From Thermosphaera aggregans DSM 11486 (GTDB taxonomy: Archaea; Thermoproteota; Thermoprotei_A; Sulfolobales; Desulfurococcaceae), in assembly GCF_000092185.1 (NCBI RefSeq), contig NC_014160.1, forward strand, positions 248,001 through 312,000: a stretch of 64,000 nt of DNA. Direction: 5' to 3'. This document shows positions 33,838 through 42,818 of the stretch, in pieces. Below the pieces are notes generated by a model that made no database searches, had not been told where the DNA came from, and was given only the letters and a program-made list of their open reading frames with translations. Every line of letters starts with the position of its first letter. The first letter of the stretch is position 1. Position numbers and translations under genes: made by a program.

Positions 33838-34911
33838 TTATTCTCCAAGAGTCATAGCCATTACGGCTTTTTGAACATGTAGCCTGTTCTCTGCTTCCTC
33901 GAAGTATAGGCTCTTCTCATACGAGTCTAATACTTCATCTGTTACTTCTTGACCTCTGTCAGCAGGTCCGCAGTGCATGTAGTATGGTTTTCCAGCCTTC
34001 TCCAGCCTCTCCCTTGTCACGATCCAGTTCTTGAACTTGTCCTGATAAGCTTTCGCCCCCTCCTTGTCTACGACGCTGTTGTATGGTGGGAAGAAGCCCT
34101 TCGGGCTCCATGCTTTCGGATACACGATGGTTGCGCCTTCAAAGGCCTCGTCCATGTCGTACACTATCTTGAACTCGGAGCCCCAGTGCTTCGCGTACTC
34201 CTTTGCCTTGTTCATTGCCTCATCCATGAGTTCGAATCCTGGTGGGTGTGCAACATATACGTCGGCACCCATCATGGCGAACATTGTGGCAACATCCTGA
34301 GGGACTGCAAGAGGCTTTAAGCCTCCGCTGTACGCGTAGCTTACCACGACCTTCTTTCCTCTCAGGTCTTTAGGCCAGCCGAGAGCATCGAAGGCTGCTT
34401 GAGCGTCGGCTAGAGCCTGGAACGGGTGCCATACATCGTCTTCCATGTTTAAGACAGGGATGTCAGCCCATTTGGCAAACTCCCTAATGATCTTGTGACC
34501 TCTGCCAATGATCCATTTAGCAGCATCGCCGTAGATTCTGATCGCGATTCCATCACCATATCTGCTCAGCACTCTTGCAACATCGCTAATGGCCTCCGTC
34601 TGGTATGGGATCATGTCCTCTGGAAGGGTTGGGGCATATACCTGGTCTGGGCTTATATACGTTGCCTGACCTCCAAGCTGATATATTCCGGTCTGGAAGC
34701 TGTTTCTCGTTCTAAGGCTCTTATTGTAGAAGATGAGGTAGAGCATTTTCCCATCGAGCCACGTTACCTTTCTAATGCCGTTATGATACATTTCTCTAAG
34801 TTCTCGCGCAGCCTTCAATACTTTCAACACGGTATCGATGTCGTGATCATAGTTTGACAGCCAGTCTTGGCCGTGTAGAAGTCCTACGAACCAGGGTTTT
34901 CCTCTACCCAT
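33838..34911 (-). CDS. YgeW-like carbamoyltransferase, copy 2
   Basis: This is a carbamoyltransferase-fold protein of about 357 residues. Carbamoyl phosphate site: NKSLRTRNSFQTG (S-x-R-T-R), VWHPFQALADAQA and MHCGPADRGQE, where the usual HCLP Leu is Gly. The second-substrate loop lacks SMG. Instead VVVSYAYSGGLKPLAVPQDVA, VYVAHPPGFEL and IVYPKAWSPKG resemble E. coli YgeW closely from memory, including the VPQ loop of knotted carbamoyltransferases. The ATG at 34911 follows AGGTG at 34921-34925. Carbamate kinase is about 1.8 kb downstream. Copy 1 is at 7459. Confidence 0.87.
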   Translation of the reverse strand: MGRGKPWFVGLLHGQDWLSNYDHDIDTVLKVLKAARELREMYHNGIRKVTWLDGKMLYLIFYNKSLRTRNSFQTGIYQLGGQATYISPDQVYAPTLPEDMIPYQTEAISDVARVLSRYGDGIAIRIYGDAAKWIIGRGHKIIREFAKWADIPVLNMEDDVWHPFQALADAQAAFDALGWPKDLRGKKVVVSYAYSGGLKPLAVPQDVATMFAMMGADVYVAHPPGFELMDEAMNKAKEYAKHWGSEFKIVYDMDEAFEGATIVYPKAWSPKGFFPPYNSVVDKEGAKAYQDKFKNWIVTRERLEKAGKPYYMHCGPADRGQEVTDEVLDSYEKSLYFEEAENRLHVQKAVMAMTLGE

Positions 34912-35024
34912 GATTTGATCCACCTATTTGCTCCGTAAAATATTATCCACCTCTATCGTATATAAATGTTGAATCTTAATTATACCACAGTCTATACTTT
35001 ACAAATACATTTCTACATATTCCA

Positions 35025-36101
35025 TCAGTACTCCAGTATTACCGGCCTGCCGAACTTGCCTAATTCCACGGATTCGCCCGGGCTTCCGGGCACGGGTATT
35101 GCCCTAAACGCTAAAGGCTTCTTCTTAACTAGCCGTAAAGAGTAAGTATCTAGTATGAGTTTCTCAAGGTTTTGCTTCTCGTTAGGTATTACGACCATGT
35201 CCACTCCCGCAACACAGGTGGATGCGAAGCGGAGGAAATCCCTTGCTTTTAATAGTTTCTCAGAACCATATTTAATCAGCAATGAGTCCTCAGCATACGG
35301 TAACATAACCTCGTTGAAGCCCACGGCCTTCTCCTTATCCATGTACTTTCGAATTAGCTTATTGATTAGACCAATCCCGTAATTAGACCCTGGTTGCAAA
35401 AGACTGTAACCGAGTTTTTCGAATAATTCGGCAACGCTGTTCTCCATCCAGGGTGATAAGCTGTAATCAATCTTTACAGGGATACCAACATGTTTTTCAA
35501 CAAGATTTGTAACGTGATGAATCCTCGCAAACATTTTTTCAAAAGCCGCCTGGATATCTCCGAGTTTCACCATCTCATTAATGAGGGCTTTAGGATAGAG
35601 AAAAGCCAACGCTATCCTAACCCTACTCGTGCTGGAAGAATCGGGATAGTATGGTGTGGTGAAGTCTCTTGAGTGGAATCCTAAGGCAATCCTTGTCGCA
35701 TTCACAGGATTCTGCTCCGCGGCTTTTGAAATTATTTTGCACGCTTTTTCAGCAAACTCTAAAGGGTTCTCGCCACTATAGAGGATGGGAACGTATAAAC
35801 CATTTCCTGTTAAATACACCGCGGTCTCTGGGCTAAGCGCTCCTATTCTCTGGTAACCTACTGATACAATAAGGCTCGAGCTAGCTGAGTATTCAACGAT
35901 TTTCTCTGCTAATTGAGGATTGAGACCAGGGAATGAGAGCCTTTTAGTGAAAACACTGTAGCCCTGCTCACTCAAATATTTCTCCACAGAATTTAACAAC
36001 GCTTCAGCCTTAACCAGTTCATTATAAGCATCGTCAAGGCGCCTTGCTGAAGAGAAGTATGTTACGGCTCTGACAACTAAGTCCTCCATATTATCAACCA
36101 T
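35025..36101 (-). CDS. DUF711 (UPF0210-like) family protein
   Basis: This protein of about 358 residues has the DUF711 layout: an N-terminal helical region, LIVSVGYQRIGALSPETAVYL, VKIDYSLSPWMENSVAELFEKLGY and, near the end, VGFNEVMLPYAEDSLLIKYG followed by FASTCVAGVDMVVIPN. The family function is not established. The frame opens at 36137, but the ATG at 36101 lies about 25 bases past a TATA-like element, suggesting a leaderless transcript. It is divergent from argF and upstream of YgeW-like copy 2 by about 110 bases. Confidence 0.78.
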   Translation of the reverse strand: MVDNMEDLVVRAVTYFSSARRLDDAYNELVKAEALLNSVEKYLSEQGYSVFTKRLSFPGLNPQLAEKIVEYSASSSLIVSVGYQRIGALSPETAVYLTGNGLYVPILYSGENPLEFAEKACKIISKAAEQNPVNATRIALGFHSRDFTTPYYPDSSSTSRVRIALAFLYPKALINEMVKLGDIQAAFEKMFARIHHVTNLVEKHVGIPVKIDYSLSPWMENSVAELFEKLGYSLLQPGSNYGIGLINKLIRKYMDKEKAVGFNEVMLPYAEDSLLIKYGSEKLLKARDFLRFASTCVAGVDMVVIPNEKQNLEKLILDTYSLRLVKKKPLAFRAIPVPGSPGESVELGKFGRPVILEY

Positions 36102-36120
36102 CTTTTTAACAACCGACTTC

Positions 36121-36131
36121 ACATATATATT
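36121..36131 (-). promoter_or_regulatory. TATA-like box of the DUF711 gene
   Basis: The minus-strand sequence AATATATATGT centres about 25 bases upstream of the ATG at 36101. No Shine-Dalgarno precedes that ATG, so a leaderless mRNA is the simplest reading. Using the longer TTG start at 36137 would put this box inside the coding region. Confidence 0.4.
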
Positions 36132-36168
36132 TGGCAACCTAATAATTTAGTTAAAGTGGTGATAAACC

Positions 36169-37113
36169 ATGGTGTCGAGTCTGAAAGGCAGAGACTTTCT
36201 CACGTTAACCGAGTATACTAGAGAGGAACTATGGTTTATGCTTGAAACAGCCGCGCAGCTCAAGCAGAGGTACTTGTCTGGTGAGAGGATAATACCCGTT
36301 CTTCAAGGCAGGCACCTTGCAATGATCTTTGAGAAACCAAGCACTAGGACAAGGCTCAGTTTTGAAACCGCTATGAAGGAGTTAGGCGGGGACGCGATTT
36401 ATTTGAGCTCTAGCGAGTTGCAACTAGCCAGGGGCGAGACCATTGAGGATACTGCGAGAGTATTGTCAAGATATGTTGACGGGATAATGGCGCGTGTATA
36501 CGAGCACTACAAGATTGAAAAACTGGCTGAGTATGCTAGTGTGCCGGTTATAAACGGTTTAAGCGATCTACACCACCCCGCTCAAGCACTCAGTGATGTT
36601 TTAACGATTATTGAAAAGAAGGGTAAAGATATTTCAAAGCTGAAGATAGTGTTCGTTGGGGATGGGGGTGACAACGTCCTCCACAGCTTAATGCTTGCGG
36701 TAGGAATATTAGGGGGTAGAGTCATCATTGCCTCTCCCAAAGGATATGAGCCGCATCCGAGCGTTGTTAAATTGTTCAATGAACACGCGGTCCCGAATGG
36801 TGGTTCTTACGAAGTTTTAAGGGATCCATACCAGGCTGTTGAGAACGCGGACGTAGTGTACACGGATGTATGGGTTAGTATGGGGCAGGATAAGGAAAGA
36901 GAGAGAAGGATTAAAGACTTGGAGCCTTACAGGGTAACGGTGGAATTGATGAGTAAAGCTAAGAGTGATGCAATATTCATGCACTGTTTACCCGCCCACA
37001 GAGGCGAGGAAGTTGTTAACGAGGTAATCGATGGGAAATGGAGCGTTGTATGGGATCAAGCTGAAAATAGGAAGCACGCCCAAAAAGCAATTCTAGCTCT
37101 CCTCATACCATGA
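36169..37113 (+). CDS. argF: Ornithine carbamoyltransferase
   Basis: This is the canonical enzyme, making citrulline from ornithine and carbamoyl phosphate (or the reverse). All key motifs are present: KPSTRTRLSFE (residues 57-67), LHHPAQALSDVLT, the ornithine loop VWVSMGQDKERERR and MHCLPAHRGEEV. At 314 residues it is standard and clearly distinct from the two YgeW-like copies. ATG with GGTGAT at 36158-36163. It diverges from the DUF711 gene. It could serve arginine synthesis or, with carbamate kinase, catabolism. Confidence 0.96.
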   Translation: MVSSLKGRDFLTLTEYTREELWFMLETAAQLKQRYLSGERIIPVLQGRHLAMIFEKPSTRTRLSFETAMKELGGDAIYLSSSELQLARGETIEDTARVLSRYVDGIMARVYEHYKIEKLAEYASVPVINGLSDLHHPAQALSDVLTIIEKKGKDISKLKIVFVGDGGDNVLHSLMLAVGILGGRVIIASPKGYEPHPSVVKLFNEHAVPNGGSYEVLRDPYQAVENADVVYTDVWVSMGQDKERERRIKDLEPYRVTVELMSKAKSDAIFMHCLPAHRGEEVVNEVIDGKWSVVWDQAENRKHAQKAILALLIP

Positions 37114-37184
37114 GTTAGAAAACATTTTTTAAATTAAAAGAATGTATATTTCCTAAACCGAACAGTAAACTCTGGTGAAAAGTA

Positions 37185-39665
37185 TTGGCTATGAAGATTA
37201 ACAGGGTGATAATTCGACTTAATACAATTTTAACATCTAAGCCGATTCTCCCGAAAATCCTCGTGTTGGTTCTTATGAGCGCCATAATAGGGTATGGTTT
37301 ATTCGTCCGCTTTACCCCCTTCTACCTTAATGGGTTTGAATTCTTCGAATACGACTCCTACATTGAGTATTGGCAGGCTAAGTATGTTTTTGAAAAAGGC
37401 ATCCTATCATGGTACTCTCTTACAAGGGAGAACCCCGATACTCATATATTCTGGTATCCATGGGGCAGGGATATTATATACACTAGCTACCCGCTCCTCC
37501 CCATGTGGATTGGCGGGACGTATTTGCTAATCCAATATACGGGCCTCAGCTTAAAGGAATGGGCAGTATTACAACCATTGATATTCACCCTACTCGGCCT
37601 CATAGCAGCATACCTCGCGGCAACCCAACTCTCAGGGGGAAACAGGTTCGCGGGCTTACTGACCTCCTTCCTCCTGGCTTTTCTCCCGGCCGCTAACGAT
37701 AGAACCCTTATCGGGTTTGTTGAGAAAGAAGGTGTTTCAATATTCTTCATATTTATGTTCCTCTTCTTCTACGGTAAAACGGTTTCATCGCTTAAACAAT
37801 CCTTTGGGAAGAAAACAATACTCTACTCCGTGCTCACAGCTTTATTCCTAGGTTTCGTCGGATGGTTGTGGGGAGGCTATATCTTTCTACTCGGCTCTGT
37901 CACAGCATATTTCATAATTTCGCCCTTGTTCCTGGGGAAGGAGTTTGATGAAAAATTCATTAAAACGAATATATTGATCATTGGGCTTTCAATGGTTTTC
38001 ACAGCTCCATCGCCCTCAATATTCGGACAGCTAGGATTCTACCCTCTCAGGCTTTCAGGCATTGGCTGGCCTATCCTAGGCAGTTGTCTAATACCCATGC
38101 TATACTATTACCTAGGTGTTCAGCACAAACGGTTAGGACTTAGAAAACCCCTCCTCTCTAAAACCCGATACTTCATGTTGCTTGTCCTGCTAGTTGTTGG
38201 CGGCTCCATTGCGATCACCACGGGTGTTCTCGGGTTCGCTGGAAGATGGGCTTGGGCGCTGGGGTTGAGATTTATTCCCGCCGATCCTCTCGTCCAGAGC
38301 ATTGCTGAGCATCAATCCCCGCTCTCCAGTGCTGGCACCCTGTTTCAAATGCTAAGGAGCTGGGGAGTGGATCCAGCTTTCCCATGGTCTATTCTATTCC
38401 CTGTTGCACCATTGTTCCTCTCTATTATCGGAGGTTTATATATGATTTTGTATAAGCAAACCCCTGAAACACTGTTCGTCGCGATACTATTCTTTCTTTC
38501 ATTCTATTCATATCTCAACGCTGCTTACATGATCGCGATGGCCTCCTACATGGGCACGATTGTTGCAGGTATTTTCCTCGGCTACCTAGTTCAACGCTTA
38601 GTACCGACTCAACAAGAAATTCAAGACTATAAGAAGGGACGGGTAAGGGTAACTGGGAGATCTAATAGACTGGTCATACTGGCATTAATAGCCTTATTCC
38701 TGGTTAACTCTGCACATATAGCCTACCTCGACTATCAAACTAACTCTTCAATAATTTACACTTTCAAAGCAGGAAACTCCAACCTAGCTCTCTACAGTGA
38801 CTCATGGTACAAGATCGTGGAGACTTTGAGAAACGATCTTCCAGTAGACGCGGTGGTGATTTCTTGGTGGGACTATGGATACGGGATCAGCGTCGACGGG
38901 GGTAGAGCATCCGTTGCGGATGGTTCCACATTGAACTTCACTCAAATAGGCATACTAGGACTCCTCCTCACCTCCGTAAATACTTCAGAGGCTGCTAGTC
39001 TCGCAAAGCTCTTCAACACAACTCCCGGTAAAACATACGTTCTAGTTTTAGAACTATTCGCCATATACGAGGATAATGAAACAGTAATTATCTGGCCCGT
39101 TTTATTCCCGAACTCTAGCATGCCGGGAGGCATAGATATACCTAAGAGCATATGGATGATAAGGATCGGTAACGCCACTGTGGACGCTCTTAAATCCCAG
39201 GGAATCAATGTTTCTTATAGAGTTACTTCTGACTATCTTGTGTTAATCGGAAACCAGTTTATCAGCCCAATGTTCAATCAACCAGACAGGCTTCCTCTCA
39301 TCTATAGGATGATGGTTGATGGTATGTTGTATTGGGGCATGATGAAGAATAAGTCATCAATATTCGCGTGGTACGGTGGTTCAACATCACCGCTTAGCAC
39401 TGCAACCGTGAGCAGGATTAGGGAATTGGTAGGGATAGATGTCACTCTTGGAGTAAACAACCCGGTGATTGTTAAAATCCAGGAAAGACCGCTTGCCAAC
39501 GATACGTTTTTCAAACCGTACGCGATTATCGCTGAACCATTCTATGATCCGAAGACCGGCGAGCTGGTAAAGGTTGGTGTAAGAAACCCTGACAACCCGT
39601 ATGAAACCTTTGACGGTGTACTATACAGTGTGGGAATAATCTACGAGATTACAAGCATTCCTTAA
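37185..39665 (+). CDS. aglB: Oligosaccharyltransferase AglB/STT3
   Basis: This membrane enzyme transfers lipid-linked glycan to Asn of N-x-S/T sequons on the outer face. About 11-13 N-terminal hydrophobic segments are followed by an extracytoplasmic C-terminal domain. The acidic first-loop motif is EFFEYDSYIEYW (about residue 45-55), and the signature WWDYG is at residues 561-565 (ISWWDYGYGISVDGG). The length is 826 residues. A GlcNAc-1-P transferase gene at 58896-59903 probably starts the glycan, and the surface protein at 63306-63974 has several sequons. Confidence 0.95.
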   Translation: MAMKINRVIIRLNTILTSKPILPKILVLVLMSAIIGYGLFVRFTPFYLNGFEFFEYDSYIEYWQAKYVFEKGILSWYSLTRENPDTHIFWYPWGRDIIYTSYPLLPMWIGGTYLLIQYTGLSLKEWAVLQPLIFTLLGLIAAYLAATQLSGGNRFAGLLTSFLLAFLPAANDRTLIGFVEKEGVSIFFIFMFLFFYGKTVSSLKQSFGKKTILYSVLTALFLGFVGWLWGGYIFLLGSVTAYFIISPLFLGKEFDEKFIKTNILIIGLSMVFTAPSPSIFGQLGFYPLRLSGIGWPILGSCLIPMLYYYLGVQHKRLGLRKPLLSKTRYFMLLVLLVVGGSIAITTGVLGFAGRWAWALGLRFIPADPLVQSIAEHQSPLSSAGTLFQMLRSWGVDPAFPWSILFPVAPLFLSIIGGLYMILYKQTPETLFVAILFFLSFYSYLNAAYMIAMASYMGTIVAGIFLGYLVQRLVPTQQEIQDYKKGRVRVTGRSNRLVILALIALFLVNSAHIAYLDYQTNSSIIYTFKAGNSNLALYSDSWYKIVETLRNDLPVDAVVISWWDYGYGISVDGGRASVADGSTLNFTQIGILGLLLTSVNTSEAASLAKLFNTTPGKTYVLVLELFAIYEDNETVIIWPVLFPNSSMPGGIDIPKSIWMIRIGNATVDALKSQGINVSYRVTSDYLVLIGNQFISPMFNQPDRLPLIYRMMVDGMLYWGMMKNKSSIFAWYGGSTSPLSTATVSRIRELVGIDVTLGVNNPVIVKIQERPLANDTFFKPYAIIAEPFYDPKTGELVKVGVRNPDNPYETFDGVLYSVGIIYEITSIP

Positions 39666-39722
39666 ATAATATCCCATGGTTTTTAAAGAGTTTCCCTGCT
39701 ATAAGATTTCTGGTGTAGTGAA

Positions 39723-40262
39723 GTGTTTAGAGCAAAGCCAAGGGATCCTTTGAGGAACGCTATAGAAACGCTTTACAAAGTCAGACTCCTTGGCAACAGG
39801 CTTGAGAGCCTTATTGACCGAATTACTGAGCGTAGAAATGCCTTGTTTGAGAGAATGGTGGAGTTGCAATCTAGAAATGAGAAATACTTGTCGAAGAAAT
39901 ATGCTGAGGAGATAGCCCGTCTAGACAAGCTAGCATCTCGTTTAACGACTATCAGGCTAGTGGTTGAGAAGATCGATCTATCACTACAGTATGCGATTAA
40001 TATGCGAGAGTTTAACGATCTGTCTAAGGAGTTGACGGGTCTTGTTAACGAATTGAAGAGGCTTCCAGAGTCTAACCTGCCCGAGCTAAACATGATTATG
40101 ATGGGATTGGAAGAGTCTGTCCGTGAAATGGCTGAAGTTAGTCACGGTGGTGGAGGAGGCATAAGCTTCAACGTTGATGGGAGTTCTCAGGATGTGAGAA
40201 GGATTCTCGAGGAAGCACGCGAGGTTATGAAGAAGAAACTGGAGGTCGACTTAACAGTTTAG
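39723..40262 (+). CDS. cdvB: ESCRT-III-like CdvB paralogue
   Basis: This 179-residue Snf7/Vps24-like protein forms filaments in crenarchaeal cell division and membrane remodelling. It has a basic N terminus (FRAKPRDPLRNAIETLYKVRLLGNRLESL), then long alternating helices typical of the ESCRT-III core and a Gly-rich linker (GGGGGI) before an acidic final helix. It lacks the C-terminal winged helix of full-length CdvB, so it matches the short CdvB1/B2/B3 paralogues. CdvA and CdvC genes are not in the window. GTG start. It ends four bases into the convergent gene. Confidence 0.85.
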   Translation: MFRAKPRDPLRNAIETLYKVRLLGNRLESLIDRITERRNALFERMVELQSRNEKYLSKKYAEEIARLDKLASRLTTIRLVVEKIDLSLQYAINMREFNDLSKELTGLVNELKRLPESNLPELNMIMMGLEESVREMAEVSHGGGGGISFNVDGSSQDVRRILEEAREVMKKKLEVDLTV

Positions 40263-40930
40263 AGTTGAAGGGTATATTTTCTTTCCTCTCTGATCGGGAC
40301 AAACCTAACATTGTAAGGTTTAAGCGACTCGATAATGTCCTGTGTTATCCTTTTATAAAGGTCTTCAGGTAGAACTATAAGGTATTCGTTGAAACTCCTG
40401 TTAAGCATTGACGAGCCTATAGCGTATGCAAGGCTCTTATATTGGGAAGACATGTCGACCCCTGGGTCTATTACCCATACTCCGGTTTTACTCTCATCCC
40501 TCGTTGCAATAATGTCCGGCTGTAGTGCCTTAGCATACTTGTTTTCAGTTGCTTCGTATCCAAGCCTTTCCAACTCCTCCAAGACTTCGTTCAAAACCTG
40601 CTTTCTCGTCGCGGAAACTCTTTGGATACCGGTGAACTTATCCAACTCTCCGTGCTCCTCGGGGTTATACAATGTGTATCTTCCACGGTCCAGCCTGAAC
40701 AGGAACAGTTTATCAGGATCCTTGTATTTGTCCTTGCTACTGCTGTTAACTGTCACGAGATCTATTTCAAAGTCAAGACTCATTTCAGACCTGGTAGGGT
40801 CTTTTTCATGGGCTTTTGAAGCTAATTCTTTCCGGGTGAAGGTTATTTTGCCCATCCTGTACAGCTCTTCTGCAACTTCTTTCAACAAGGCCCAGTTAGG
40901 TTTCTTATTAAAGCTTTCCGTAGATTCCAA
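40259..40930 (-). CDS. Putative winged-helix plus nuclease-like protein, unknown function
   Basis: I do not recognise this 223-residue protein with certainty. Residues 10-95 look like a winged-helix or RE-like N-terminal module (WALLKEVAEELYRMGKITFTRKELASKAHEKDP, then LFLFRLDRGRYTLYNPEEHG). Residues 105-223 read like a PD-(D/E)xK-type fold (helix, YEATENKYAKALQPDIIAT, VWVIDPG, then SFNEYLIVLPEDLYKRI). However, the expected E/Q-x-K after PD is replaced by WVIDPG, so catalytic activity is doubtful. It is convergent with the CdvB gene and lies 34 bases upstream-side of the Mrp gene's stop. Confidence 0.55.
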   Translation of the reverse strand: MESTESFNKKPNWALLKEVAEELYRMGKITFTRKELASKAHEKDPTRSEMSLDFEIDLVTVNSSSKDKYKDPDKLFLFRLDRGRYTLYNPEEHGELDKFTGIQRVSATRKQVLNEVLEELERLGYEATENKYAKALQPDIIATRDESKTGVWVIDPGVDMSSQYKSLAYAIGSSMLNRSFNEYLIVLPEDLYKRITQDIIESLKPYNVRFVPIREERKYTLQL

Positions 40931-40964
40931 CTAGTCATCCCCTTACTGCTTATCTCGTTTTTAA

Positions 40965-41801
40965 TTATGACTCTACAATACTTATTAACTCATCCGCTAG
41001 GGATCTGATCGCTTTAGCGGCTTCCCCATCCTTGTAGGCAAGAATATACGGGACTCCCTGATCAATTGCATCGTTGATAGAAGGATCTATCGGTATTTTA
41101 GCCAGTAGCCTTGTGCCAAACTTGCCGGCTAACTGTTCACCCGTTGATTTTCCGAGGACCTGAGAGATTCTACCGCAGTGTGGACACTTGTAATAGCTCA
41201 GGTTTTCAACAATCCCGAGTAGCCTAATATTGTTCTTTGCGGCAAAATTGATTGCCTTGGAAACTATGGTTTCAGAGAGCATGTTGGGGGCTGTTACTAT
41301 GATAGCTCCAGTTATGGAAGGTATTGATTGCGTAATCGTTATAATTGCGTCTCCTGTTCCCGGGGGCAAGTCAACTATGAGATAGTCACCTGAGCCCCAT
41401 TTCACCTTGCTTAGAAGATCGAGGATTGCTCGCGATACCAGAGGCCCCCTCCACACGACCGGTAGGTCTGGGGAATCCAGCATTAGATTAACAGCCACGA
41501 CTTTTACTCCAAGAGGGCCTTCCACGGGTAAAATATTGCCTTCCTCATCAGCGTAGTGCCTTGTTCCATGCAACCCTAGGATGGATGGGATGGAGGATCC
41601 ATGAATGTCTGCGTCGAGAATTGCCACGGTTCTCGCTTTCTCTGCGAGAGCTAGGGAAAGCATTGATGAGATGAAAGTTTTTCCCACTCCTCCCTTACCG
41701 CTTAAAACAAGTATTTTATATTTGAAATTCCTAAGTTTCTTCTCCACATCCTGGGTGAGGTTGAATGTTGGTTTAAAAGGAATTTTCTTATCGTTACTCA
41801 T
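40965..41801 (-). CDS. Mrp/NBP35-family iron-sulfur cluster carrier ATPase
   Basis: This P-loop ATPase is thought to assemble or carry Fe-S clusters (ApbC/Nbp35 type). The deviant Walker A is SGKGGVGKT at residues 34-42, followed by ILDADIHGSSIPSILG and LIVDLPPGTGDA. A C-x2-C pair (YKCPHCGRI) late in the sequence is the bridging cluster site of the dimer. Its 278 residues are usual. It is divergent from the mevalonate kinase gene. Confidence 0.92.
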   Translation of the reverse strand: MSNDKKIPFKPTFNLTQDVEKKLRNFKYKILVLSGKGGVGKTFISSMLSLALAEKARTVAILDADIHGSSIPSILGLHGTRHYADEEGNILPVEGPLGVKVVAVNLMLDSPDLPVVWRGPLVSRAILDLLSKVKWGSGDYLIVDLPPGTGDAIITITQSIPSITGAIIVTAPNMLSETIVSKAINFAAKNNIRLLGIVENLSYYKCPHCGRISQVLGKSTGEQLAGKFGTRLLAKIPIDPSINDAIDQGVPYILAYKDGEAAKAIRSLADELISIVES

Positions 41802-41886
41802 CTTGACCGCCCACCTTTTCGTTGACGATTATCCTGATTATTCCTTATATATGTATATCAATGTTATAATGGATTGGGGTTTGAGA

Positions 41887-42810
41887 ATGACGTGTAGTAA
41901 AGCCCCTGGCAAAATCGTATTGTTTGGGGAACATTTCGTCGTGAAAGGGGCCCCTGCAATAGGTTTCGCGGTTTCAAAGTATGCCAAAGTTTGTGTTGAA
42001 GACGGCAGTCTCAACATTATCTCAAAGCAAACGGGCAGAGTAGAGCAGGATTCGCTGCTTTACAGGGCTGTTAAAAGACTGATTACAAAAGTGAATTCTA
42101 TTTTCGAGTGTAGCGAAGATGTCAAAATACTAATTGACTCCGAAATCCCTATAGGAAGCGGCATGGGTTCCTCAGCCGCTTTAAGTGTGGCACTTGCCCA
42201 CGCTTATTTGACTCATTGTAACGTGGATTTTGACAAGAAGCTTGTTAACGAGATAGCATACGAGGCTGAAAAAGAGGTTCATTCGAAACCCAGCGGAATA
42301 GACAACACGTTAGCGACATTCGGAGGCTTTCTCAAGTACAGGTCTGGGGTTTTCGAGAAACTTGAAGTTAGGCTTGGAGAAGAGGTTTACTTTTTAGTAG
42401 TGAATACAAATCTAAGAAGGCAAACCGGTAAAATTGTTGAAGAAGTATTGAAGCTTTATGAAAAATATCCCGAAATACTTGAGAATGTATACAATGCCGC
42501 GTCCGCCTTAGTCGAGAAGGCTTTGAAATCTCTAGAGGAAAGGGATTATGAAAGTATTGGTCGATTAATGTTATTGAATCATGGATTGCTTTGGACTATT
42601 GGAGTATCCCACGAAGTCAACGATCTCATAGTTCACAAGCTCGTTGCAAAGGGATGTCTTGGAGCTAAGCTAAGCGGGGCTGGGAAAGGAGGGATAGTGA
42701 TAGGCCTCGTAAAGGAGTCCCTAGTAGACAAGATCGAAGGGGAGCTGAGAAATGAGGGCTTCGAAGTATTTAGAGTAACCCCGGATTATGAAGGGGTAAG
42801 AAATGTTTAA
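41887..42810 (+). CDS. mvk: Mevalonate kinase
   Basis: This GHMP kinase phosphorylates mevalonate for isoprenoid lipid synthesis. Motifs are KAPGKIVLFGEHFVVKGAPAI (N terminus), the ATP loop IPIGSGMGSSAALSVA, HSKPSGIDNTLATFGG with catalytic Asp, and KLSGAGKGGIVIGLV. The open frame runs back to 41605, but the ATG at 41887 with GGGGT six bases upstream fits the family start, giving 307 residues. HMG-CoA reductase is at 55942-57222, so two steps of the pathway are in this window but unlinked. Confidence 0.95.
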   Translation: MTCSKAPGKIVLFGEHFVVKGAPAIGFAVSKYAKVCVEDGSLNIISKQTGRVEQDSLLYRAVKRLITKVNSIFECSEDVKILIDSEIPIGSGMGSSAALSVALAHAYLTHCNVDFDKKLVNEIAYEAEKEVHSKPSGIDNTLATFGGFLKYRSGVFEKLEVRLGEEVYFLVVNTNLRRQTGKIVEEVLKLYEKYPEILENVYNAASALVEKALKSLEERDYESIGRLMLLNHGLLWTIGVSHEVNDLIVHKLVAKGCLGAKLSGAGKGGIVIGLVKESLVDKIEGELRNEGFEVFRVTPDYEGVRNV

Positions 42811-42818
42811 TATAATTA

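Noticed and set aside
40389-40934. 181-codon open frame antisense to the nuclease-like gene
   Set aside because: The translation is Ser/Leu-rich with no family pattern, while the minus-strand frame has a well-formed domain structure.
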